DNA from: Alcaligenaceae bacterium UBA6179
Lineage (GTDB): Bacteria > Pseudomonadota > Gammaproteobacteria > Burkholderiales > Burkholderiaceae_B
Length of the DNA stretch: 13,088 bases
Assembly: GCA_002422175.1 (NCBI GenBank)
Contig: DITR01000027.1
Location: forward strand, 1-13,088
Direction: 5' to 3'
Shown here: piece by piece, positions 7,250 to 13,088 of the stretch
Layout of the letters: every line of letters starts with the position of its first letter
How positions within the stretch are numbered: the first letter of the stretch is position 1
The notes under the pieces: generated by a model
What the model was told of the DNA's origin: nothing
Seen by the model: the letters and a program-made list of their open reading frames with translations, nothing else
The model's database searches: none
Program-made: the position numbers and the translations under genes

Positions 7250-7605
7250 CAACCTTTTTTCATGACTGCCGCGCAGGACTTGTTCGCCGCTTTTAAGATC
7301 TCTTCAGGGGGGCCGGGTGGCGTGTTGTCTGGAAATTTGAAGACCTGCTCATCCGTTAGGTTATCAGCCAGGTAAGTTGCATTACAGAGGCAGTAACTTT
7401 GAATCACTTGCGGTGTTGCACCGGCTGGCTTGGTTTCAAGTTGACGTTCTTGGCACGCCGCAGTGACATTTTTAAGTACCTTTTCGCGAACAAAGCCCGT
7501 TGTTTGAGCGTTTGCGACACTTAAAAAACCAACAATCAAAAAGCTACTTATAAGCCCCTTGGTTATCAGTCTAAGTGAAAGAGGTGATGGGCGTTGAAAT
7601 AACAT
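7249..7605 (-). CDS. Small secreted four-cysteine protein, function unknown
   Basis: I do not recognise this 118-residue protein. It has a clear Sec-type signal peptide: basic start, hydrophobic core ISSFLIVGFLSV (19-30) and an A-N-A cleavage motif, giving a mature protein from about Gln34. The mature part is ~85 residues with four cysteines at 51, 72, 74 and 111, the middle two in a CLC (C-x-C) pair. That pattern could form two disulfides in the periplasm or bind a metal; there is no CXXC thioredoxin motif or CXXCH heme motif. Predicted helical stretches flank a Pro-rich turn (FPDNTPPGPPEE, 91-102). The ATG at 7605 has AAAAGG 6 nt upstream. It is flanked by intergenic regions on both sides and so may be monocistronic. 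A real gene is supported by the ribosome-binding site, the leader and codon pattern. Confidence 0.75.
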   Translation of the reverse strand: MLFQRPSPLSLRLITKGLISSFLIVGFLSVANAQTTGFVREKVLKNVTAACQERQLETKPAGATPQVIQSYCLCNATYLADNLTDEQVFKFPDNTPPGPPEEILKAANKSCAAVMKKG

Positions 7606-7617
7606 AAAAGGCCTTTT
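7606..7617. promoter_or_regulatory. 12-bp perfect palindrome over the ribosome-binding site
   Basis: AAAAGGCCTTTT directly precedes the ATG of the small secreted-protein gene on the minus strand and contains its ribosome-binding site. It is self-complementary, so it could be a protein-binding site or could simply be chance around an AAGG sequence. No loop is available for an RNA hairpin. Confidence 0.25.
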
Positions 7618-7667
7618 GGTGTGTACTGTGGTGATAACAATATAACTTGATTGCTTATTTACTAATG

Positions 7668-7701
7668 AAATGACTGTAACAAATAGTCGTCACAGTCATT
7701 T
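7668..7701. terminator. Inverted repeat downstream of the lipoprotein gene
   Basis: AAATGACTGT (7668-7677) and ACAGTCATTT (7692-7701) form a perfect 10-bp stem with a 14-nt loop. It lies between the lipoprotein gene stop (7747) and the start of the next gene (7605). On the minus strand it is followed only by a short T run (TTTCATTAG), while on the plus strand it is followed by TTTTATAT. It may end lipoprotein transcription weakly, or be an operator for the downstream gene. Confidence 0.45.
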
Positions 7702-7746
7702 TTATATGGATTAACTTTGTTATGTACCTACATTAAGTCAATGACG

Positions 7747-8475
7747 TTAAAAGGCGCGGGCACGTTCAGTGGCAGCCACCTGAATAGCGGTTCGTACCCA
7801 CTTAATTGCGAGTTCTTTAAAGGCTTCGGGTGAGGTTGATTCAAGTCTAAACGTTTCACCTTCAACCGTATAAACACTTTCGCCTAAAATTTTGCCTGTT
7901 ACGCTATCTTGTAATTTAGCTTCAATCACTAAAAATGGTTTTTTGGTGTCCATACCCGTTGCTTTACTGGCAAGATTCAAAATAGCAGAAACAGGCACTA
8001 AATCACGGGGTTTAAAGCCTTCGCCCATAGTTTGAGCACCTGTAATGGCAATACTCAGCCGAGCGACGCCTGGGCCAGGCTTGTCAACAACGTTGAACCG
8101 GTTGGCAGCCCCGGTTCTTATAGAAGTATCGATATCTTGACGAACTTTGTAAATGGTTTCTTCTGAAATACCTTTGCCTTCTGTCGGAGTGGTTGCCGTC
8201 TGATAAATCACGACGGGGTCAATCATCATGCCTTTGTAATCAGACACTTTAAATGATGGGTTTTTATACCGATAAATTTTGACGCCCTCTTCAGGGCTCG
8301 ATACTTCTTGTAAGCGTGAGTATTCAGCTGAACCAGAGCCTAAAAAGCCAGACTGATTTTCTTGAGGTACACCTTTATTACCGCTGCCAGCACAAGCAGC
8401 CAATAAGACTGAAAGTGATAAAACTGAACCAACATAAACAATGCGGCGGGTGAAAAAAGCAGGGGTAATAGTCAT
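7747..8475 (-). CDS. DUF3313-like outer-membrane-type lipoprotein
   Basis: A 242-residue lipoprotein. The signal peptide ends in the lipobox LAAC with the lipidated Cys at 28, followed by AGSG; the absence of Asp at +2 is compatible with sorting to the outer membrane. The mature part resembles the DUF3313 family: a Y-S-R-L segment (52-55) soon after the lipobox, an MMIDPVVIY strand (83-91) and later alternating beta strands such as ARLSIAITGAQ. The function of the family is not established, so none is assigned. The ATG at 8475 has only a weak GAG-containing ribosome-binding region. It lies 53 bp from the end of ktrA and could be read from the same transcript, but nothing in the sequence ties it to potassium transport. 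Confidence 0.8.
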   Translation of the reverse strand: MTITPAFFTRRIVYVGSVLSLSVLLAACAGSGNKGVPQENQSGFLGSGSAEYSRLQEVSSPEEGVKIYRYKNPSFKVSDYKGMMIDPVVIYQTATTPTEGKGISEETIYKVRQDIDTSIRTGAANRFNVVDKPGPGVARLSIAITGAQTMGEGFKPRDLVPVSAILNLASKATGMDTKKPFLVIEAKLQDSVTGKILGESVYTVEGETFRLESTSPEAFKELAIKWVRTAIQVAATERARAF

Positions 8476-8528
8476 ATGTCGCTCATATATTTAAAGTTAA
8501 AAAAGGCCTAAATCATTCAATATAGTTA

Positions 8529-9236
8529 CTAACGTTTTTTTATAACCGATTTTGAAGCAAAACGTTCAATATTACGGGTAGGACCCGAAACAATCAATAA
8601 GTCACCTGGCAACACCAGTGTATCTGGTTTAGCGTATTTAAAGTCTTCATTTACACGCTTAACACCAACCACCGTTACGCCATGAATTTCTCTAACGTGA
8701 GATTCATCTAAAGTTAGGTTGTGGCATTCTTTGGGCGACTGTAGCTTAGCAATCGCAAAGCCATCATCAAACTCAATAAAGTCGATCATCTTGCCGGTGA
8801 CTAAGTGCGCCACGCGTTCGCCCATGGCTGCCTCGGGGTAAACCACATGATGCGCGCCTATACGTTCAGCGATTTGACCATGTTCGGTATTGGTGGCTTT
8901 CACCCAAATATCTTGAATGCCCAACTCAACTAATGCCATCACCGCCAACAGGCTAGCAGACAAGTTGTCACCAATGCCCACGACCGCATGCTTGAAATCT
9001 GCAGCACCGAGTTGACGTAACGTCTGCACATTAGAGGCGTCAGCCTGAACCGCATGGGTTAAATGATGCCCCCAAGTTTGAACCCGTTCTTCGTTAGTAT
9101 CTATACCCATCACTTCATGCCCCAGTGACACGAGTGATTGAGCAACGGCGGTACCAAAGCGACCTAAACCAATCACCAGGACGCTGTCGGTTGAAGAAAA
9201 AGAAAATCTTTCGGTAAATAAAAATTTATCCAACAA
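8529..9236 (-). CDS. ktrA: KtrA/TrkA-type potassium channel regulatory subunit (RCK)
   Basis: A cytoplasmic RCK/TrkA protein of about 235 residues, the size of KtrA (single RCK unit) and not of the doubled ~450-residue TrkA. The N-terminal Rossmann domain has the nucleotide-binding GLGRFG (23-28) and an acidic Asp46 at the end of strand 2. A TrkA_C-type domain occupies about 150-235. It should gate the adjacent membrane subunit in response to nucleotides (ATP/ADP or NAD(H) in the family). Start choice is inferred: TTG at 9236 has GGAG 7 nt upstream, gives a normal-length N terminus, and overlaps the ktrB end by 11 bp. An ATG at 9323 would add 29 residues unlike the family and embed nearly 100 bp in ktrB. 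A TTG at 9233 is also possible. Confidence 0.88.
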   Translation of the reverse strand: MLDKFLFTERFSFSSTDSVLVIGLGRFGTAVAQSLVSLGHEVMGIDTNEERVQTWGHHLTHAVQADASNVQTLRQLGAADFKHAVVGIGDNLSASLLAVMALVELGIQDIWVKATNTEHGQIAERIGAHHVVYPEAAMGERVAHLVTGKMIDFIEFDDGFAIAKLQSPKECHNLTLDESHVREIHGVTVVGVKRVNEDFKYAKPDTLVLPGDLLIVSGPTRNIERFASKSVIKKR

Positions 9237-10542
9237 TTGGACGCTCCTCGGGGTAACGGTAAGGCATGCGACGGCTACTGGTAGCCAATGCCGCAGCCAT
9301 GGTAATGGTGCCAACACGTCCAATAAACATCAGAATAATCAAAGTATATTGAGCCACGGGTGGAAGATCTGCGGTGATACCCGTTGATAGACCAACGGTA
9401 CCAAATGCAGAAATCACCTCAAAAATAACTTGATCGGTTGGAAAGCGCGTGGTTGCCAATAATATGATTGTTGCAACTGACACCACTGCGCTACCCAGCA
9501 CCAACACCGTTATGGCTTCACGTTGAACTGACGTGGCAATACGGCGACCAAATAGTTCGGTGTCAGGGCGGCCTCGCACTTCAGCCCAAACCAATAGCAG
9601 CAAAATAAAAAATGTACCGACTTTTACGCCGCCTGCGGTACCCGCGCTGCCACCACCCACAAACATCAATAAAAAATGTATAGACCAGGTTTCATGCGTA
9701 AAAGCGCCGATATCAACACTATTGAACCCAGCTGTTCGCGTCGACACCGATGCAAAAACGGCTGATAATACTTTATCGGGTATTGACATTGCGCCGAAGG
9801 TGGCAGGGTTGTTCCACTCAAACAATAAAAATAAAAGACTTCCAAAAATCAGCAATATTGCGCTACCCCATAAGGTCAGCTTGCTGTGTAGCGACAAATT
9901 AAGGCGTTGCAAAACGCTACGTTTCAAATCAAACAGTACAGGAAAGCCAATGCCGCCAATTACAACGCCGATCATGATGGGAAGTAAAATACCCAGGTCG
10001 CCTGCAAACAGCATTAAATTGTTTTCAAAAAGGCTAAAACCAGCATTATTAAAAGCTGAAAGGGCGTGAAAAAAACCATTCCAAAGGGCTTCGCCTAGGG
10101 TTTGTTTCCACGTTAACCAAAACGATAGGAAAAGCGCCACGGTAATGATCAACTCAATTGCAATCGTTACAAATAAAACCAGTTTGATGACGCTTTTTAG
10201 ATCACCGGCCCCGATTGTATGGGTCTCAGTTTGAGCAATCATTCGGGTTTTAAGGCGAAGAGAGCGGTTGATCATTAAACCTAACAGCGTTGATGCTGTC
10301 ATGATGCCAAACCCCCCAACTTGTATGAGCGCCAGAATGATCCACTGGCCAAAGGTGGTCCAATGTGTGCCGGTATCAACCAGTGTTAAACCGGTCACGC
10401 ACACGGCAGACACTGTCGTAAACAAAGCGATTAAAAACGACTCTCTAACCCCGCTGGCTGATGCGATGGGTAACATCAGTGCAAAGGTTCCAATCGAGAT
10501 CATGATCAAATAACCGATCACAATCACCCGGGTTGGGTGCAT
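9226..10542 (-). CDS. ktrB: KtrB/TrkH-type potassium uptake membrane subunit
   Basis: A 438-residue inner-membrane K+ translocation subunit of the TrkH/KtrB/HKT superfamily, matching KtrB in length. The four pore-loop filter segments are visible: SAVCVTGL (45-52), SAFNNAGF (162-169), VSTRTAGF (266-273) and SAFGTVGL (378-385), each with the conserved filter glycine. The Gly/Ala-rich segment GGGSAGTAGGVKVGT (296-310) corresponds to the flexible intramembrane gating region of the third repeat. AGGAAG lies just upstream of the ATG. The gene overlaps ktrA, the expected partner, and lies 43 bp after clc. Together with KtrA it should form a K+ uptake channel; Na+ coupling is known for some KtrAB systems but cannot be read here. 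Confidence 0.94.
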   Translation of the reverse strand: MHPTRVIVIGYLIMISIGTFALMLPIASASGVRESFLIALFTTVSAVCVTGLTLVDTGTHWTTFGQWIILALIQVGGFGIMTASTLLGLMINRSLRLKTRMIAQTETHTIGAGDLKSVIKLVLFVTIAIELIITVALFLSFWLTWKQTLGEALWNGFFHALSAFNNAGFSLFENNLMLFAGDLGILLPIMIGVVIGGIGFPVLFDLKRSVLQRLNLSLHSKLTLWGSAILLIFGSLLFLLFEWNNPATFGAMSIPDKVLSAVFASVSTRTAGFNSVDIGAFTHETWSIHFLLMFVGGGSAGTAGGVKVGTFFILLLLVWAEVRGRPDTELFGRRIATSVQREAITVLVLGSAVVSVATIILLATTRFPTDQVIFEVISAFGTVGLSTGITADLPPVAQYTLIILMFIGRVGTITMAAALATSSRRMPYRYPEERPIVG

Positions 10543-10585
10543 GCTGCTTCCTAGCTAATCGTACTGTTTAACCACGGTTAAAAAT

Positions 10586-12022
10586 TTAAGCTTTGGGGCT
10601 TGTATTCATACGGGCGCGTAATGAGTCATATATGGGTTCACCCCTCATTAATGTTGCCACTAATGCTGACGCCACGCTAGCGATAAGCAAGGGTGGTATG
10701 AGTGAAACATTACCGCTCATTTCTACAATTAACAAAACGCCTGTTAGCGGTGCGCGCACAACTGAAGTAAAAAGTGCTGCCATACCCACCAATGCAAAAG
10801 CAGTGGTGTTGGTGGCGTAATCAATGGGCACTATAAAATTGATCCCGGTCGCAAACAAGGCGCCAACCGTTGCACCCATCAGCAATAAAGGTGCAAATAT
10901 ACCGCCTGGCGTACCTGCTGAGTAACAAATAGGGCCCAAGCTCCAACGAATAAGACCTAAAACAATCAAAGTCGCGATGCTAAATTGGCCTAGTAATATA
11001 GCCTGTGCTTGCATTTCGCCACCGCCCACCCAAATCGGTTCGTAATAACCGAGTGCACCGACAGCCCCACCAATAAAAGCGGCTTTGATTTCAGGTGCAA
11101 TGCGCGGCGCAATATTGTTAAAAAGGTTTAAACCCAGCAAAACTGTGCGGTTGTACATGACACCTAAAGCGCCCATCCAGCAACCGAAAAATGCATACAA
11201 AAGCATCGTTGTCATATCAGAAGGTAAAAAATCACCGACTTTAAACTCAACCAAATTGCCGAAATAAGCACGGTAAACCGAAATAGCTGTTGCGACGGCT
11301 ATTAAAGTGACTAATGCGCGACGAAGTGTGACACGCCGAGCCACTTCTTCGATGACAAAGGCGGCGCCCGCTAGGGGGGCATTAAATGCAACAGATAACC
11401 CAGAGCCAGCCACCGCGGTATAGAGTAAGAACTTATCGTCACGACTCAAGCCAAACAGTCTGCCGCATTGCGTACCGATCACGGCAGCCATTTGAATGGT
11501 TGGGCCTTCTCGACCGAGCGCCATGCCTGGAATCATTGAAAGCAAGCCACCTAAGAATTTAATAGGCAATACTTTAAAGGGGGCGGGCGTTGCATCGCCT
11601 CGCATCACGGCCTCAACGTGTTGCACACCGCTACCCGACGCGGTGGGTGCAAAACGAATCAACCACCGAGCCAGACCGACGCTCACCGCAGCAATAAAAA
11701 TGACACCTAACCAACCGGGTAAGCCCAATACCCCGTTTAGACGCCAATCAACTACAAGGTTGGCAAACCCTTTAGTGCCATGAATCAGCATCCAATGAAA
11801 ACTACCTCCGACTAGACCTACAGCGACCCCAGCCAAGGCCGCAACTAATAACAATGCAAATAAACCGCGACTGGCAAGTGCAAGCGATTCGTCTTGCGAG
11901 TCAGTCGCGCCAGAGGCGTTGGTTGAATTTTTGATAGCCGAATCGGACGAATCAGAGGTTTTTTCACGCATGAAATAGGCTAATAAGGATGGTAATAACC
12001 TTAAGCGTAACCTAAGTCCCAT
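10586..12022 (-). CDS. ClC-family chloride transporter, probably H+/Cl- exchanger
   Basis: A 478-residue ClC membrane protein with the family's ion-binding motifs. GSG (130-132, Ser131) corresponds to the chloride-coordinating Ser107 of the E. coli protein. GREGP (170-174) carries the gating glutamate Glu172. GGIFAP (373-378) and Tyr465 in GEPIY complete the chloride site. An acidic pair in VIEE (223-226) sits at the place of the internal proton glutamate (Glu203 in E. coli), which favours an exchanger over a channel. There is no C-terminal CBS pair. The N terminus is odd: an Arg/Leu-rich start (MGLRLRLRLLP) and a Ser/Asn/Asp-rich tail before the first helix at about 52. The ATG at 12022 lacks a good ribosome-binding site, and Met18 (11971) is an alternative. 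Lying next to ktrBA, it may help keep charge and osmotic balance during K+ movement (inference). Confidence 0.93.
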   Translation of the reverse strand: MGLRLRLRLLPSLLAYFMREKTSDSSDSAIKNSTNASGATDSQDESLALASRGLFALLLVAALAGVAVGLVGGSFHWMLIHGTKGFANLVVDWRLNGVLGLPGWLGVIFIAAVSVGLARWLIRFAPTASGSGVQHVEAVMRGDATPAPFKVLPIKFLGGLLSMIPGMALGREGPTIQMAAVIGTQCGRLFGLSRDDKFLLYTAVAGSGLSVAFNAPLAGAAFVIEEVARRVTLRRALVTLIAVATAISVYRAYFGNLVEFKVGDFLPSDMTTMLLYAFFGCWMGALGVMYNRTVLLGLNLFNNIAPRIAPEIKAAFIGGAVGALGYYEPIWVGGGEMQAQAILLGQFSIATLIVLGLIRWSLGPICYSAGTPGGIFAPLLLMGATVGALFATGINFIVPIDYATNTTAFALVGMAALFTSVVRAPLTGVLLIVEMSGNVSLIPPLLIASVASALVATLMRGEPIYDSLRARMNTSPKA

Positions 12023-12117
12023 TAAGTGTGCACGGTGCTAATATTGTGCATGCCAAAAATACGTTAAAAAAATGGTATTACCAACTATCAATTGAAATAC
12101 AACACAGGTATAGAGAA
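12023..12117. promoter_or_regulatory. Divergent promoter region between clc and pckG
   Basis: This 95-bp gap separates the minus-strand clc from the plus-strand pckG and must hold both starts of transcription. On the minus strand, TTAACG and AATATT spaced by 16 bp form a plausible but weak -35/-10 pair for clc. For pckG, TATCAA at 12086-12091 is a possible -10 with no good -35. A GTGCAC palindrome (12028-12033) and a second TGTGCA (12045-12050) may mark a regulator site. The pckG ribosome-binding region is weak (TAGAGA). Confidence 0.4.
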
Positions 12118-13088
12118 ATGACAGCTCCCGCTTATGTTCGCCATGAAAATTTAAAACAATGGGTCGCTCAAATTGCAGCTAAAACCAAACCCGCCCAAGT
12201 GGTCTGGTGTGATGGTTCGCAAGAAGAGTATGACCGCTTGTGCGCCATTATGGTGCAAGCAGGTACATTGCATAAATTGAATCCTCAAAAACGACCCAAC
12301 TCTTATTTAGCGCGCTCAGTGCCTGATGATGTGGCACGTGTAGAAGACCGAACCTTTATTTGCACACCGGAAGAAAAAGATGCGGGCCCTACCAACAATT
12401 GGAAGTCGCCTGCTGAAATGCGTCAAACACTTGATGGTTTGTTTGAAGGCTGTATGGCTGGTCGCACCATGTACGTCGTTCCCTTTTCAATGGGTCCGTT
12501 AGGTTCACCCATTGCTCAAATTGGTATTGAATTAAGTGATTCGCCTTACGTAGTAGTCAATATGCGCATGATGACCCGCATGGGTAAAGCTGTTTATGAC
12601 GTGTTGGGTGAGCAGGGTGAATATGTTCCCTGCGTTCACACCGTAGGCGTGCCCTTAGCACCAGGCGAGATAGATGTGGCGTGGCCATGTAACAATACCA
12701 AATACATCGTGCACTTTCCGCAAACCCGTGAAATCTGGTCGTTTGGGTCTGGCTACGGTGGTAACGCGCTGCTGGGTAAAAAATGTTTTGCTCTGCGTAT
12801 TGCTTCTAACATGGGTCGTGATGCGGCCACACAGTCTTCAGCCGGTTGGTTAGCCGAACACATGCTGATTTTGGGTGTTGAAACGCCTTCAGGCAAAAAG
12901 TATCACATCGCTGCGGCATTTCCATCTGCATGCGGAAAAACCAACTTTGCAATGCTCATACCCCCTACAAGTCTAACTGCTCAGGGATGGAAAATTACCA
13001 CCATTGGTGACGATATCGCCTGGATCAAGCCTGGCCCCGACGGACGGCTCTACGCCATCAACCCGGAAGCGGGCTTCTTCGGCGTGGC
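12118..13088 (+). CDS. pckG: Phosphoenolpyruvate carboxykinase (GTP), N-terminal part
   Basis: The first 323 codons of GTP-dependent PEP carboxykinase (family length ~600-620) are open to the right edge, so the gene is cut by the window. It converts oxaloacetate to PEP and CO2 with GTP, the first committed step of gluconeogenesis. The GTP-type rather than ATP-type enzyme is shown by the P-loop FPSACGKTN (268-276) with the characteristic active-site Cys272, the kinase-2 motif GDDIAW (297-302), and the SGYGGNALLGKK segment (211-222) of the oxaloacetate site. The N terminus and spacing are normal. The last ~25 codons have much higher GC at third positions (21 of 24) than the codons before them (8 of 23), without breaking the reading frame. 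Its promoter is divergent from clc. Confidence 0.96.
   Translation, partial: MTAPAYVRHENLKQWVAQIAAKTKPAQVVWCDGSQEEYDRLCAIMVQAGTLHKLNPQKRPNSYLARSVPDDVARVEDRTFICTPEEKDAGPTNNWKSPAEMRQTLDGLFEGCMAGRTMYVVPFSMGPLGSPIAQIGIELSDSPYVVVNMRMMTRMGKAVYDVLGEQGEYVPCVHTVGVPLAPGEIDVAWPCNNTKYIVHFPQTREIWSFGSGYGGNALLGKKCFALRIASNMGRDAATQSSAGWLAEHMLILGVETPSGKKYHIAAAFPSACGKTNFAMLIPPTSLTAQGWKITTIGDDIAWIKPGPDGRLYAINPEAGFFGV

Noticed and set aside
9237..9323. 29-residue N-terminal extension of KtrA from ATG 9323
   Set aside because: It lies wholly inside ktrB, is unlike KtrA N termini, and a TTG with a ribosome-binding site is available at the expected place.
9533..10069. 178-codon open frame on the plus strand opposite ktrB
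   Set aside because: The translation is Pro/Lys/Ser-rich with no family features, lies entirely antisense to a confident membrane-protein gene, and looks like a shadow of hydrophobic codons.
10567..10582. Hairpin TTTAAC-CACG-GTTAAA between clc and ktrB as a terminator
   Set aside because: Only a 6-bp AT-rich stem with no T-tract on the minus strand after it; too weak to call.
11496..11783. 95-codon plus-strand open frame opposite the ClC gene
   Set aside because: Antisense to conserved ClC helices; low-complexity composition and no supporting ribosome-binding site.

Overview
The window looks like chromosome of a Gram-negative proteobacterium of moderate GC content. It encodes a periplasmic binding protein with a twin-arginine-like leader, an outer-membrane-type lipoprotein, and a KtrAB/ClC ion cluster. 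The GTP-type PEP carboxykinase, the Liv-type ABC transporter and the general protein style suggest a betaproteobacterium, probably Burkholderiales. That placement is an inference from protein character, not from a marker gene. No tRNA, rRNA, insertion sequence, phage gene or CRISPR array was seen. Every gene from position 1 to about 12022 is on the minus strand. Only pckG at the right edge is on the plus strand.

Region 1 (1-7070) reads right to left as a compact, probably single operon: a GntR/UTRA regulator, a Liv-type substrate-binding protein, the LivH-like and LivM-like permeases, a natural LivG-LivF fusion ATPase, then the large and small subunits of an aconitase/isopropylmalate-dehydratase-family enzyme. 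The small subunit is cut by the left edge. Spacing is very tight: 26 bp between regulator and binding protein, 4-bp and 8-bp overlaps among the permease and ATPase genes, 2 bp before the large subunit and a 4-bp overlap before the small subunit. An 11-bp inverted repeat just upstream of the regulator is a good candidate operator. A 12-bp perfect inverted repeat lies between the binding-protein gene and livH, where an expression-tuning hairpin would be expected. My reading is a catabolic locus that imports an organic acid (perhaps a substituted malate or an unsaturated dicarboxylate) and hydrates or isomerises it. The substrate is unknown.

Region 2 (7071-8475) holds an AT-rich intergenic stretch with several small repeats, a small secreted four-cysteine protein of unknown function, and a DUF3313-like lipoprotein.

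Region 3 (8529-12022) is an ion-homeostasis block: a KtrA/TrkA-type regulatory subunit overlapping a KtrB/TrkH-type potassium translocation subunit, preceded by a ClC-type chloride transporter with the residues of a proton-coupled exchanger. Together they could manage K+ and Cl- content.

Region 4 (12023-13088) is a divergent promoter region followed by the first 323 codons of pckG (gluconeogenic PEP carboxykinase). Its last ~25 codons show an abrupt jump in GC content. That may be a recombination boundary or an assembly artefact.
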